Below are positions 51,722 through 62,574 of a DNA stretch of 64,000 bases, piece by piece. Location: positions 3,596,001 through 3,660,000 of the forward strand of contig NZ_CP038159.1 of assembly GCF_004526235.1 (NCBI RefSeq). The letters run 5' to 3'. Source of the stretch: Sphingobacterium sp. CZ-2 (lineage in GTDB: Bacteria > Bacteroidota > Bacteroidia > Sphingobacteriales > Sphingobacteriaceae). A model generated the notes under the pieces. It was not told the DNA's origin, ran no database searches, and saw only the letters and a program-made list of their open reading frames with translations. Each line of letters opens with the position of its first letter. The stretch's first letter is position 1. The translations under genes were made by a program, and so were the position numbers.

Positions 51722-53716
51722 TTATTTAACCACCGTATTCCCCAGCAAGCTCCCCAACAATTTCTCTCCTTCCTTCAGCATCTGGTATTTGGTCAACAGC
51801 ATGGAAATCCCGTCGGCATCCTGCACCGTTTTCAATTCTTCCCGAATCTGATGCATTTGCTGTTCAATTTTATTCTTTTTCAACCGGAAAATCAACTGAT
51901 TTACCAAATCTTTTAGTTGATCCTTCTCCTCAGGAACAAAAATCTTGCGTTTATCATCATTCCAATTCGGTGAGATATCGTATTTATTGGCCAAGGAATC
52001 CACAGCCAAGGCAGAAACTTCTTCATTTTCATCGGCGAAGAAAAACTTCGCTTCGGGCACCTGGTATTTCTCCGCTTGTCTTTTAAATTCTTCTACAATC
52101 AGCTTACAGGTTGGATCTACCAGTTCCACATCACTTAAGCTCGCCAACAGAAAAGGGGCAACCGGTACATCGCCATTCCCTTCCCAGGTAACCAGTTCTC
52201 GACCATAATTCAACAGTACGCGAACAAATTCCCGCTCCATCAGCAGTTCAGAAGAAATAACCTTTGGTTTAGAAACCTCCGGTAAAGCGATTCCTTTAGC
52301 CTGCATGGCCGCCAACATTTCAGCTGGAATAAATTCGTCCAGATTCGGCGCTGACGCCGCGGCGGCTTGGTTCGCTGACTTTTTAGCCTCTTTCCTATCC
52401 TTTGCCTTCGCTTTATCGATCCGTATTTTGTTGAGCTCGCTCAACAATACCCTTTCCTCTATATCCAATAGCGTACTACATTGTTTCAGATAAACAGACA
52501 CCTTGATTTCATCGGGAATCAGAGCGATACTTTGCACCACTTCCCGGATCACCTCCGCACGCTTGATCGGATCCCCACCGGTATCCTTCAATAATATATT
52601 TGTTTTATAGAAAACAAAATCTTCCTGATGCTTGCTCAGGTATTCCTTGAACGCGCTGGCACCGAAACTCTGTATATACGAATCGGGGTCATTGCCATCT
52701 GGGAACAACAATATCTTTACATTCAAACCTTCCTCCAACAACATATCCGTTCCTCGCAGGGAAGCCTTGATTCCTGCAGCATCCCCATCATAGAGGATGA
52801 CTACGTTCCTGGTATATCGGGAGATCAATTTGATCTGACCGGTGGTCAAGGAGGTTCCTGAAGAGGAAACCACATTTTCTACGCCAGCCTGATTACAGGA
52901 AAGGACATCGGCATAGCCTTCCACCAAATAACAGACATCGTTGTCGATAATGGCTTTTTTAGCCAGGTGGAGACCATAAAGTACATTCGATTTATGATAG
53001 ATTTCCGATTCCGGGGAATTCACATATTTCGGAACGGTCTTATCTGTTTTCAAGGTCCTACCACCGAATCCCAATACGCGGCCGGTCAGGTTATGGATCG
53101 GAAAGAGCACCCTTCCACGGAATCTGTCGTAGAGCGACTTATCATCCCTTTCTACGGCAAGCCCGAGTTCGATGAGTAATTCCTTGCTGTATCCCTCCTC
53201 CTGCGCCTTGTCGACCAAGCTGGTCCAGGCATCAGGGGAATAACCCAGTTCAAATTTCTTGATGATATCTTCACGGTATCCGCGTTCCTTGAAATAGGAT
53301 AGGCCGATGGAACGGCCTAGATCGGTATCCCAGAGTTGTTCGCGGAAGAACTTATTTGCCCATTGGTTGGTGACATAAAGGCTTTCGCGTTTATCCTGCG
53401 TAGCAATCTGCGCAGGCGATCGTTCCACTTCTTCAATAGGAATATCATAGCGATTGGCGAGGTATCGAATGGCCTCTGGATAAGGATATTTCTCATGCTC
53501 CATGATGAACTTGAGGGAGTCGCCTCCCGCTCCACATCCGAAGCATTTATAGATACCTTTGGATACCGAAACGTGAAAGGAAGGAGTTTTCTCGTTGTGG
53601 AAGGGACAATTCCCGATCAGGGAAGTTCCCCGCTTTTTCAGGTCCACGAAATCACCCACCACCTCTTCTATGCGAGCCGCATCCAATACCTTATCAATCG
53701 TTTCTTTAGTAATCAA
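51722..53716 (-). CDS. dnaG: DNA primase DnaG
   Basis: A 664-aa replication primase. Zinc-binding CHC2 domain with GNCPFHNEKTPSFHVSVSKG and YKCFGCGAGGD (about 35-65), Toprim domain with CYLVEGYADVL and VVILYDGDAAGIKASLRGTD (about 255-330), and a C-terminal helicase-interacting helical domain. It lays RNA primers for lagging-strand synthesis. It is the first gene of a unit with the broken yraN (17-bp gap). Confidence 0.96.
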   Translation of the reverse strand: MITKETIDKVLDAARIEEVVGDFVDLKKRGTSLIGNCPFHNEKTPSFHVSVSKGIYKCFGCGAGGDSLKFIMEHEKYPYPEAIRYLANRYDIPIEEVERSPAQIATQDKRESLYVTNQWANKFFREQLWDTDLGRSIGLSYFKERGYREDIIKKFELGYSPDAWTSLVDKAQEEGYSKELLIELGLAVERDDKSLYDRFRGRVLFPIHNLTGRVLGFGGRTLKTDKTVPKYVNSPESEIYHKSNVLYGLHLAKKAIIDNDVCYLVEGYADVLSCNQAGVENVVSSSGTSLTTGQIKLISRYTRNVVILYDGDAAGIKASLRGTDMLLEEGLNVKILLFPDGNDPDSYIQSFGASAFKEYLSKHQEDFVFYKTNILLKDTGGDPIKRAEVIREVVQSIALIPDEIKVSVYLKQCSTLLDIEERVLLSELNKIRIDKAKAKDRKEAKKSANQAAAASAPNLDEFIPAEMLAAMQAKGIALPEVSKPKVISSELLMEREFVRVLLNYGRELVTWEGNGDVPVAPFLLASLSDVELVDPTCKLIVEEFKRQAEKYQVPEAKFFFADENEEVSALAVDSLANKYDISPNWNDDKRKIFVPEEKDQLKDLVNQLIFRLKKNKIEQQMHQIREELKTVQDADGISMLLTKYQMLKEGEKLLGSLLGNTVVK

Positions 53717-53752
53717 AGCTAATATCCTTTCTCACAAATATAGGGAAAAATA

Positions 53753-53785
53753 AAAAGGTTGTCTTAACTAAGCAGACAACCTTTT
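53753..53785 (-). terminator. Bidirectional intrinsic terminator
   Basis: AAAAGGTTGTC (53753-53763) pairs with GACAACCTTTT (53775-53785), 11 bp, 11-nt loop, with T-runs on the minus side. It ends the epimerase gene and separates it from dnaG. Confidence 0.88.
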
Positions 53786-53805
53786 CCTTAAAAAATAGTT
53801 AAAAA

Positions 53806-55731
53806 CTATGCAATTTCTTTTTTATCCAGTCTTGCGAATATGGAGTTCTTGGAAATGTATTCCGGAACGATTTCCTTCAGTAGCTCGACCAATAACATCG
53901 GATTATGATCACCACTCTGTTTTACCACGATTCCACATAGATGCTCGATCTTCGACTGTTTCATTTCTAGATCATCAGTATTTACTCTTGCAATCATGAT
54001 CTTTTCATGGTGTGTTTTGGTCGTGTTCTCATTATCGGCAAGCAGTTCTTCGTAAATCTTCTCCCCAGGACGTAAGCCAGTTACTTCAATTCCGATATCC
54101 TCCGGATAATTGAATCCTTTCAATCGGATCATACGAATAGCCAGATCCATGATCTTAACCGGTTGCCCCATATCGAACACATAAATTTCTCCCCCTTTAC
54201 CCATCACGGCCGCTTCCTGTACCAACTGACAGGCTTCGGGGATGGTCATGAAGTACCGGGTAATATCCTGATGGGTCACGGTCAATGGACCTCCTTTTTT
54301 CAATTGCTTTTCGAACAATGGAATAACGGACCCATTGGAACCCAACACATTTCCAAAACGGGTGACAATGAAGTTGGTTTTGCTACGTCTGCTCAATCCT
54401 GATACATAGATCTCGGCAGCACGTTTGGTAGCTCCCATTACGTTGGTCGGATTAACCGCCTTATCGGTAGAAACCATCACGAATTTTTCAACGCCGTATT
54501 TATCGGCCATATCGGCCAAGTTTTTAGAACCCCATACGTTGGTCAAGATCGACTCATAAGGATTCTGCTCCATCAACGGTACATGCTTATAGGCTGCTGC
54601 GTGGAATACAATCTGTGGACGGAACTGCTCAAACACAGAGTCCATGAACTGTCTGTCGCGCACATTTCCCACCATGAACATCACATCCTTATGGCAGTTG
54701 CCTTTTAACTCCTGTTGAATATCATATAACGCTGATTCCGCCTGATCGATAACGATCAGTTTATCGAAATCGGTAAATCCGATCTGACGAACCAGTTCTG
54801 ATCCAATGGAACCTGCTCCACCTGTAACCAGGATGATCTTTTCACGAAACATTTCGTGGATGACAGGGTTTTCCAATTTGATGGCTTCACGTCCTAATAG
54901 ATCGTCGATCTTTAAGGTGCGTAGTTGTCGGGTGGCTACTTTTCCGCTCAACATTTTGGCGGAGGTAGGCATGATCTTCAATTTTACCGGTAGGGGTTCA
55001 ATTAAAGAGGATATACGTGATAACCTGTCTTTATTATTATCATCCAATGCAATGATGATGCTATCGATCTTCAATCCACGCACATATTCTGCATTGAGTT
55101 TCTTTTGGTCTAATATTTTATAGCCATTGATCATTTTACCGATACGGCTCGGATTATCATCGGCAAAGGCCACTACTTTAACCTTTTTCCTTACATCGTT
55201 TCGTAGGAGATTCAGGGTGGTAGTTCCCATATTACCGGCACCAAAGATCAATACGCGCTCCACCTGTCTTCCACCGAAGAAGAACATCTCGTAAATGTTT
55301 TTGTAGAGTACGCGCGCGGCTACCAAACAAACGGTCGTAAAGAAAGCGTGGGAAAATAAAACGGCATAAGAAAGCCTAAAATATTGGCCTATTTCATCTT
55401 TATCGGTGTAATTAGGGCGAATAAACGCTGCAATCAACATCAAGGCGAACCATGCTACCGCTACCGCTTTAAATATAGACCAAGCATCACGGAAACCGGT
55501 TTGACGGATGATACCTCTATAGGTTTTGAAATATAGGAAGGAGAAGTAATAAACTATGGTGACTATAATGGATTTTTTTACCATTAATTCGATGGAAAAT
55601 TTGCCACTAAAACTCGTTATTACAAAATTGGACAGGTAATAACAAAATATTACCATCAATATATCAATCATCAAGATAACCCATCGAGGGCTATCCTTAC
55701 GGAAATATTTATTATAACCTGTTAAATTCAT
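53806..55731 (-). CDS. FlaA1/WbpM/CapD-type nucleotide-sugar dehydratase/epimerase
   Basis: A 641-aa membrane enzyme. Four N-terminal helices (about 15-130), a first Rossmann domain with VERVLIFGAGNMGTTTLNLL, then the SDR catalytic domain with KIILVTGGAGSIGSELVRQI (NAD(P) site), VFHAAAYKHVPLMEQNPYES, and VSTDKAVNPTNVMGATKRAA. It makes UDP-4-keto-6-deoxy sugars for exopolysaccharide or glycan synthesis. Length is typical of the WbpM family. It is alone in its transcription unit next to the exopolysaccharide genes. Confidence 0.95.
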   Translation of the reverse strand: MNLTGYNKYFRKDSPRWVILMIDILMVIFCYYLSNFVITSFSGKFSIELMVKKSIIVTIVYYFSFLYFKTYRGIIRQTGFRDAWSIFKAVAVAWFALMLIAAFIRPNYTDKDEIGQYFRLSYAVLFSHAFFTTVCLVAARVLYKNIYEMFFFGGRQVERVLIFGAGNMGTTTLNLLRNDVRKKVKVVAFADDNPSRIGKMINGYKILDQKKLNAEYVRGLKIDSIIIALDDNNKDRLSRISSLIEPLPVKLKIMPTSAKMLSGKVATRQLRTLKIDDLLGREAIKLENPVIHEMFREKIILVTGGAGSIGSELVRQIGFTDFDKLIVIDQAESALYDIQQELKGNCHKDVMFMVGNVRDRQFMDSVFEQFRPQIVFHAAAYKHVPLMEQNPYESILTNVWGSKNLADMADKYGVEKFVMVSTDKAVNPTNVMGATKRAAEIYVSGLSRRSKTNFIVTRFGNVLGSNGSVIPLFEKQLKKGGPLTVTHQDITRYFMTIPEACQLVQEAAVMGKGGEIYVFDMGQPVKIMDLAIRMIRLKGFNYPEDIGIEVTGLRPGEKIYEELLADNENTTKTHHEKIMIARVNTDDLEMKQSKIEHLCGIVVKQSGDHNPMLLVELLKEIVPEYISKNSIFARLDKKEIA

Positions 55732-56043
55732 CCTATTCTAATTCGAGCTTATTAATATTATAGCAAACGTGCGGAACCTAGTTTAGTTTCAGGAATGTTC
55801 ACAATAAACGTGCGAAGTTGATGCCATTAACCATTTTATATGTTTTATGCTTTTAATTAGTATGATATAGTTAATATCTCTAAACCGGTAAATGCCCGTA
55901 CAAAAATACAATAAAATATGCCTAAGCATATATAAATCTTAATTTACAGAAAAAATTAATATGAAATTAACAGCATGATTTTACCTATTCAACAAAAACC
56001 CTTCTCTGCAAACGGTTGCAGCATCTACATTTGCTAAGCACCG
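55732..56043. other. Intergenic stretch, A+T-rich
   Basis: About 310 bases with no recognisable frame. It contains the promoter of the epimerase gene, probably, and the end of the broken wzc. Confidence 0.45.
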
Positions 56044-57912
56044 TTATAAACCAATTGGAACATTATTAACAATTCCTTTAAAGATGTCGTTCATCCTTCG
56101 GAACAATTTGTTGTACCAGCGAATACCGGTGCAACTTGGGAGAAGCGCCAGGAAAGACTTCCCTTCGCCAGAAGTGGTGGAGGTCAGGTAGACTACCGTT
56201 CCACTTTTCTGTTTACCGACCATAAAGGCGATATTGGTCCTTAGGATCCGAATGGCTTCTGCCAGTGAGGAGGAGTCTTTTTACTTTAATTCGGTATGTT
56301 CGGATAAAGGTATTCCGCCCAGAATTGGCACTTGGGTCAATGTTTCCAGATCTTCCTGATCCATTACCTTATTGTTCAATAGTTGGTACAAGCAAATGAT
56401 TCCGATAGGTATGTCAAGGCCAATTGCCAAGGCAATCAGCATGACGTAGGAGAGTTTCGGCGAAATTGGACGGCTGTACCCATACTTCATCCACCATCTT
56501 GATCACCGCCCAGGTAGCTGCAGCCTTTATGGCATTCTCTTCTCTTTTTTCTAGCAGGTATATATATATTTTCTCAATGGTAGATTGATTCCTAAAGAGT
56601 TCATTGAAAACAGATTCCTGTTTTGGTATACGAGAAAGTCCTGCGTTGAACTTATTTTGTTCCTGTAATATGAATGTATATTTTTGATCCAAGCATTCCC
56701 TATAATTAATAAGAAAATGTTGTAGTTTCTCACTGAGCTGAAGAAGTTTGGCTGTCATATTAATAACTACCGGATTTTCCTTAGTCGAGCTTTTCAACAA
56801 TTCCTCTCGTTCAAGAAGAATGTCATTGAAGGCATTGATATCGGAGCTGATTGCAACATCCTGAAAACCTAGATTACTTGACAGAAGCCTAAGCTCCTTT
56901 TCAATTATTAAAGGAAAGAAAAAATCCTCAAGAGAAAGTTGCATCTTAGCATCCATCAACCGTTGTTCATTAATAGATGAGATACTTAAGGTCAAATCAG
57001 CTTCCAATTGAAGATCAAAACTGCCTTGCACCATTTTGGTGTGAGCTAATCTGCCGTCTACTTTGTCTAAGTTTTCTTTTATTAAGGACAAACGTTGTTC
57101 GATGAAGTGGATCGTTGAACTGGCCAACGATATTTTATCTTCCAAAATATCCTGGTTATAACTTAAAACTAAAGCATTTAGGATTTCCTTAGCCATCGTT
57201 AAGGATGGGTAGACCATGGAAATTCTGAGTGCGAAAGATTGCTTTTCTTTATTAGGGTTAATTTGTATCCTCGAGCGAAAATAATCCACGCCCATTTCCT
57301 TTGGGAGGCATTGAATCTTCATCTGCCTAACCTTCAATCGAGTATTAAATTTCTGCAGCAGCATTATTCGCCCCAATGGACTCGTAATTACTTGATTCAA
57401 TTCCACCTGCTTTCCTGCATCATCACCCAATTTTAAGATAAATGAACCATCATACTTTATCTGTATCTTTATTTCGAGGGGTTTGGTATTTAAAATACTG
57501 CTATCTGCATCAAGGAATCGGATGGTATAAGGTGCTTCTGATTTGGCAATTTCCTTAACTTTTAGTTTTCCTTCTACATAGTAAAGTACATGAAAACCAT
57601 ACTGATCGAGCAACTTCCGGATAATCCTTCTCGACTGTATGATCAGAGTCTGATCATTGACAATAGAGGCCGAGGAATTGAAGAAGCCTTTTGTTATGCC
57701 TAGTTCTCCTAATCCAGAAAGTTGACCGGATGCTTTTTTTTCATCTTCTAATAAGATTGTTACGGAGGCGGAATAGCTTTTGTTAGAATAGCGGTAATAA
57801 GCATATCCTAGGAGCAAAAAAAAAGCAATGCGGAACAAAGGATCCACTTCCATCGGTAGATGTAGGGTTCAATTAATTGAATGGAATCTTGATTTGTAGT
57901 ACTGTTTTTCAT
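56044..57912 (-). pseudogene. wzc: Broken wzc paralogue
   Basis: This was a Wzc-like kinase beginning MKNSTTNQDSIQLIEPYIYR. Lesions in order: a one-base loss in a T tract (A9 on the plus strand, 57816-57824) shifting the frame within the first membrane helix; a second shift near 56485 (KMVDE then YGYSRPISPKLS in another frame); a TAA at 56281-56283 inside ELK-KDSSSLAEA; and loss of most of the kinase domain after VYLTSTTSGEGKSF (Walker A), which runs into a short tail ending at TAA 56044-56046. The long open frame at 56414-57853 is thus only its middle. Wzc paralogues stand on both sides. Confidence 0.85.
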
Positions 57913-58207
57913 GTTTTCCTAGGGTAGGCTGAAAACAGTTTGTAGCCATTGCACTACAAATATAAGGTTCAAAATCAAGTATTTAAACTATTAGAAAGTA
58001 CGTATTAATGATTAATTATTTTATGGGGTTATTTTTTATATTTTTTAATTACATTGAGGATTTTAGAAGTCCCATTTTATATTAATGATTAAAAAATTGA
58101 TGAAAATAATTTTTTATTACACTATTAAAATGATATTGCAGGATAAATTAACTTTCCCAAATATTCATTAATATTTTTTCATTAATTAGACTTATATATT
58201 CAAGAAT

Positions 58208-59299
58208 ATGGGTCATGGCCAATTAAGAAAGGAAAAAAACTGTTTAAATTGGGGGCATCGGGTGGAAGAACACTTCTATCCACATTGTGGTCAGGAAAAC
58301 ATCGAAAACAGACAACTCTTCCATTACCTATTCTGCCATTTTTTCGAAGACTTTACTCGTTACGACGATCAATTCTGGAAAACCATGCGGAATCTTCTTT
58401 TTGCTCCTGGCCTCTTGACCAAGGTCTATTTAGCTGGCCAAAGACAGGGACAGGCTTACGTTCCTCCTGTAAAACTCTACATCTTTAATCCTTTATTACC
58501 TTTTTTATCGTTTCCTTTTTGGGGATCAATACTCATAAGAGTGCCGATCATAATAATGACCATGTAACAAAAACGAGCTTGAGCCCAACCATAGTTAGTA
58601 ACATAGTATTTTAAAGGTTGCCTGGTCAGAGCCAGGATTAAGCGCCCAGGATTCAGCAGATATTAAAGATGAGTTGGCTTTTATACCCAATCTTAGCGGA
58701 AAAGATAGTTCATCAAATGAATACTCCTTAAAGGATGCTGAAATATATCAGGAAAAGAATTTGGCTGCCTATGATTCCGTGACATCCGCGAAAAACTCCC
58801 TTATAAGAAAAATCATTCGACCCTTTGCCAAGAAATTTTTTGAGTTCAGGGAGCAAGAGCTCACTTTAACGGAAATTATTCAAAAGTTTGTGATGGTCTT
58901 TATGCATACCTTACCAAAGGCTCTTTTCTTTTACTTACCAATCTTTGCACTTATTCTGTGGGTTTTCCATGATAAAAAGAAATGGTGGTATTATGAACAT
59001 TGGGTATTTACCCTTCATTACTTTTCCTTCTTATTATTAATCGTGACATTCTTTCTTTTATTAAATATAGTCACTCGGATTTCTGAAAGTTATGGTTGGC
59101 AGGGTCATGCAAAAAACTGGTTATATACAATTGGTATTATCTATTATTTATTTCTTTATTTCGCATAAAAGATTTTATGACACAAAAAAAAGGACAAGTA
59201 AGTATTTGGATCGGTTTTATGGCCATGGTTATTAACTCCATAACGTTTACCTTATTATTGCTGGGGCTGTCCATAATGAGTTTAAGGTTGATTCATTAA
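58208..59299 (+). pseudogene. Broken DUF3667 membrane protein gene
   Basis: The 5' part has the DUF3667 layout (KNCLNWGHRVEEHFYPHCGQ, then HYLFCHFFEDFTRYDDQFWK), but two zinc-ribbon Cys are replaced: Trp in CLNW and Tyr in FYPH. The frame stops at 58567; the membrane part continues at 58674-59168 (TLTEIIQKFVMVFMHTLPKA, YEHWVFTLHYFSFLLLI) and the end is in a third frame to 59299 (KKGQVSIWIGFMAMVINSIT). At least two frameshifts or deletions and two lost ligands show decay. Confidence 0.75.
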
Positions 59300-59330
59300 C
59301 TGGTTTTGAACAAAAAAATCTCCTATAAAA

Positions 59331-59358
59331 ATGCCCAACTAATTTAATAGATGGGCAT
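59331..59358 (-). terminator. Terminator of the wza-wzc operon
   Basis: ATGCCCA (59331-59337) pairs with TGGGCAT (59352-59358), followed on the minus strand by T-rich sequence. It lies 33 nt past the wzc stop. Confidence 0.7.
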
Positions 59359-59390
59359 ATACTTTTGGTGGTAGTCTTTATAATCTACCG

Positions 59391-61802
59391 TTATTTCTTT
59401 TTACTTTTCTTAAAGAGCTTTTTGAATTCTTTTTTCAGTTTTGCTCTCAAGGATACGGAATCCGAATCGATATATCCATACCCATAACCGTATCCGTAAC
59501 CATAACCATAACCTCTTGCAAAGTCAACGTCATTTATTACTACCGCCATGTTTTTCAATTTGCCGTCTTGATAAAGTTCCTTAGGAACATTTAATAGGCG
59601 TTTGTCTAAGTAATTCGCACGAGCTACATAAATCGTTAAATCCGCATTATCAGCAATCAATAAGGTATCAGTAACTAAACTTACTGGTGCCGTATCAACA
59701 ATCACATAATCATAGTTTTTCCGTCCATAATCAATCACATCATTAAAATGTCCATTCATTAAGAGCTCTGCAGGGTTTGGAGCGATATATCCTGAATAGA
59801 TAATATCGAAATTGTAAGGTGCAGGTTTCTTAATAATAATATTTTCAACAGGCATTTCAGGATTAATCAAGTATTGTGTAATACCAATATTGGTATGTTG
59901 TAAATGCGACAAACCTAAATAATCAAGTACTTTAGGCGACCGAATATCAGCACCAATCAACAGAACTCGTTTACCAGACATGGCCAATATTCTAGAGAGA
60001 TTTGTAGACACAAAAGATTTACCTTCACCGGAAGTTGTCGAAGTGACATAGATAACAGCAGAATCCTTCTTAGCACCCAACATAAAGCTTATGTTAGTTC
60101 TTAATATCCGGAATGCTTCAGCAAGTGAAGAACGATCATTATCTTTTACAATTGGGTCTTCAGCACTAGGTACTTCACCCAATATTGGAGCAGCAAATTT
60201 CTCCTCGATATCCTTCCGTGAATGAATTTTATTATCCAACAGGAATTTAATATATAAAATTACAAATGGAATCAAAAATCCTAAGATTAAAGAGCCAAGT
60301 AAAATTAATGCTCTTTTTGGAGCAACTGGATTAGTAGAACCATAAGCAGAATCAATAACCTTTAAAATATCTGGTTGAGCTGCTGCCTTTATTTCGTTTT
60401 CCTCACGCTTTTCTAATAAAAACAAATAAATAGATTCAACTATTTTTTGTTGTCTGGAAATATCTTTGAAGCCAAGCTCTTGCCTTGGTACAGCGGAAAC
60501 TCTACCTTGTAATTGGTTTCTCTTACTTTCCGAATTATTAAGCGATAGTTGTAGAACTGATCTATAATTATTAATGGAATTCTTCAGATTATTATTTACC
60601 GAACGAATATTCTCCGTAATATTTTTTACAATTGGATTTTCAGCTGTTGAACTTTTTAATAAATCCTCACGTTCCAAAACGAGCTTATTATACTCAACGA
60701 TGGTTTTTTCAATAGACTGATCCTCCAGACCCACATTAGATGGCAACAATTGTAAATCATGGTTATTTCCAATAGATTCACGCATATAATCCGCCAATTG
60801 CAATTGGGTTCGTTTTTCTAATACTTCCTTTTCAGCTTCTGTTAATGTTTTTAAGTTTAATTCTGCTTCAGCCTCCAAATCAGTCATATTATTGGATGAC
60901 TTATAATCTTGAACCTTTTTATCCACATTCTCCAAATCATTTCCTATTAGATTCAGACGTGTTGTGATAAATTTGGAAGTGGCTTCAGTCACCTTGCTTT
61001 TATCATCAGATACATCAATATTATATTGCTCGATTAAGTCATTAATAATAATTTTCGATTTCTCAATCAATGGTCCAGTAATGGAAAAGTTAACTATATA
61101 GGATTGCTTTTCAGTATTTGGAGAAATGGAAATATTCTTCTGAAGATTATCAATAACATTATCTATTGCTAGAATACTTATTTTAATTTCTTTAACGTTT
61201 GTAGTACTAACGTTTTTATTAGGAATTATAATAACATCACCAAATGATGTTTTAAAGGTTTTCCCGTAGGATATTTTACCTATACTTTTCCCCTCAATTT
61301 CTTCAACAAAAATTGTATTATTATCAAACAATTCGATGCTGAGTGAACCTGATGGAATCCTAAAATTTTGTTTCTGAACAATAATTTTAACAGGACTCTC
61401 AGATTCTATCACTTCAGATTCTTTTATACTTCCTTTAACGTAATACGTGTACTGAAGGTTATTTCTTTCAACAATTTTTCGCAATAATCGACGCGAACGA
61501 ATAACATCAATTTGATCCAGTACAAAAGCAGATTGCCCTGAGCCTCCTGTTAAAGAACTTAATTCGGCCAATCCAGATAGCTCCCCAGTAGCCTTATCTT
61601 CCTTTTCTAATAAGATCTTGGCATCAACTTTATACTGTGAAGTTGAATAACGTAAATAGATAAGTGCTGCTAGGAGCAATAAAATAACAGAGAAAAGAAA
61701 CCACTTCCAATAAAAGAAATATTGTTCTAATACCTGTTTTAAATCCAACTCACTTGCGTCTTCGTTGGAGACAGTATTTATGGACGTCTTTGATTGGGAC
61801 AT
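59391..61802 (-). CDS. wzc: Wzc-like polysaccharide co-polymerase / tyrosine autokinase
   Basis: An 803-aa protein. First helix WKWFLFSVILLLLAALIYLR, Wzz/coiled-coil periplasmic region, second helix RALILLGSLILGFLIPFVIL, and BY-kinase domain with VIYVTSTTSGEGKSFVSTNL (Walker A), LIGADIRSPK (Walker A'), YDYVIVDTAP (Walker B). The C-terminus has seven consecutive Gly-Tyr pairs (GYGYGYGYGYGYGY), the autophosphorylated Tyr cluster, and a very basic end. It works with Wza encoded immediately upstream (1-bp gap) in exopolysaccharide export. Confidence 0.95.
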   Translation of the reverse strand: MSQSKTSINTVSNEDASELDLKQVLEQYFFYWKWFLFSVILLLLAALIYLRYSTSQYKVDAKILLEKEDKATGELSGLAELSSLTGGSGQSAFVLDQIDVIRSRRLLRKIVERNNLQYTYYVKGSIKESEVIESESPVKIIVQKQNFRIPSGSLSIELFDNNTIFVEEIEGKSIGKISYGKTFKTSFGDVIIIPNKNVSTTNVKEIKISILAIDNVIDNLQKNISISPNTEKQSYIVNFSITGPLIEKSKIIINDLIEQYNIDVSDDKSKVTEATSKFITTRLNLIGNDLENVDKKVQDYKSSNNMTDLEAEAELNLKTLTEAEKEVLEKRTQLQLADYMRESIGNNHDLQLLPSNVGLEDQSIEKTIVEYNKLVLEREDLLKSSTAENPIVKNITENIRSVNNNLKNSINNYRSVLQLSLNNSESKRNQLQGRVSAVPRQELGFKDISRQQKIVESIYLFLLEKREENEIKAAAQPDILKVIDSAYGSTNPVAPKRALILLGSLILGFLIPFVILYIKFLLDNKIHSRKDIEEKFAAPILGEVPSAEDPIVKDNDRSSLAEAFRILRTNISFMLGAKKDSAVIYVTSTTSGEGKSFVSTNLSRILAMSGKRVLLIGADIRSPKVLDYLGLSHLQHTNIGITQYLINPEMPVENIIIKKPAPYNFDIIYSGYIAPNPAELLMNGHFNDVIDYGRKNYDYVIVDTAPVSLVTDTLLIADNADLTIYVARANYLDKRLLNVPKELYQDGKLKNMAVVINDVDFARGYGYGYGYGYGYGYIDSDSVSLRAKLKKEFKKLFKKSKKK
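59472..59513 (-). repeat. Seven Gly-Tyr codon pairs in Wzc
   Basis: A 42-bp, 7-unit hexamer repeat encoding (GY)7. Codons vary among units (GGT/GGA/GGG, TAT/TAC), so it is an amino-acid repeat under selection rather than a fresh slipped-strand repeat. Confidence 0.85.
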
Positions 61803-61803
61803 A

Positions 61804-62574
61804 TTAATTTTTGATATTTGTAACGATAAGGGCAGTAATCGTGATTAGCAAACTAGAAATAGAAATCCAAACGTTGGTGTCTTGGCCAAATCTAGAGTTT
61901 CTAACCTGTGAGTTATTTGGCTCCACATAAATCACGTCATTTTGTGCCAAATAGTAATAGGGTGAATTAATCACTGAATCCGTTAACAAGTTTAAGCGAT
62001 GCATTTCCTTTACTCCGTTTTTTTCCCGGATTAATAACACGTTATCTCTTACCCCTTTAATGGTCATATCACCAGCCATGCCTAAAGCTTCCAAAACGGT
62101 TACTCGTTCTTGCGGGAGAGTATAGGTATTCGGTCGATTTACCTCACCTAAAATAGTAACCTTGAAATTAGCAAAGGTAATGTTGACACCAGGATTCACA
62201 ATATATTTGCTCAGTTTTGACTTTAATAATTCTGTTGCCTCTAATCGGCTCAAACCTTCGAATTTTAATTTCCCAATAACTGGAAAATCAATTTCTCCAT
62301 TGTGATCAACAAGGTAAGTAGGCTTAAAGGCTAGATCATTTGTTGTAGCAGATTGAATCTGATATTGATTCTGTTGATTGAAGGGAAGGGTTGCCTTTAA
62401 ATCTTCAGCAGAAACCAAAATTGTCAATAAATCTTCTTGTTGTATTTTAGGCGCATACTGTGCGTAAATGTTGTCCGGAATCACTTTTGAATCCTGTAAA
62501 TAAACAATTTCTTTGCGAGAAGCACATGAGCCTAAAAATATGATCAAGAAAAAGGCTAGATAAATTTTTTTCAT
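61804..62574 (-). CDS. wza: Polysaccharide export lipoprotein Wza-like
   Basis: A 256-aa lipoprotein (lipobox FLGSC after MKKIYLAFFLIIFLG). Poly_export domain with LAFKPTYLVDHNGEIDFPVI and LKFEGLSRLEATELLKSKL, and a SLBB domain with VTILGEVNRPNTYTLPQERV, ending with a C-terminal membrane helix (ISISSLLITITALIV). It forms the outer-membrane export channel for exopolysaccharide and is shorter than E. coli Wza, as usual in Bacteroidota. The start at 62574 gives the right signal peptide. First gene of the wza-wzc unit. Confidence 0.94.
   Translation of the reverse strand: MKKIYLAFFLIIFLGSCASRKEIVYLQDSKVIPDNIYAQYAPKIQQEDLLTILVSAEDLKATLPFNQQNQYQIQSATTNDLAFKPTYLVDHNGEIDFPVIGKLKFEGLSRLEATELLKSKLSKYIVNPGVNITFANFKVTILGEVNRPNTYTLPQERVTVLEALGMAGDMTIKGVRDNVLLIREKNGVKEMHRLNLLTDSVINSPYYYLAQNDVIYVEPNNSQVRNSRFGQDTNVWISISSLLITITALIVTNIKN

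Noticed and set aside
59472..59513. The hexamer repeat in wzc as a phase-variation tract.
   Set aside because: Unit changes would keep the frame and the codons differ between units, so slippage switching is unlikely.
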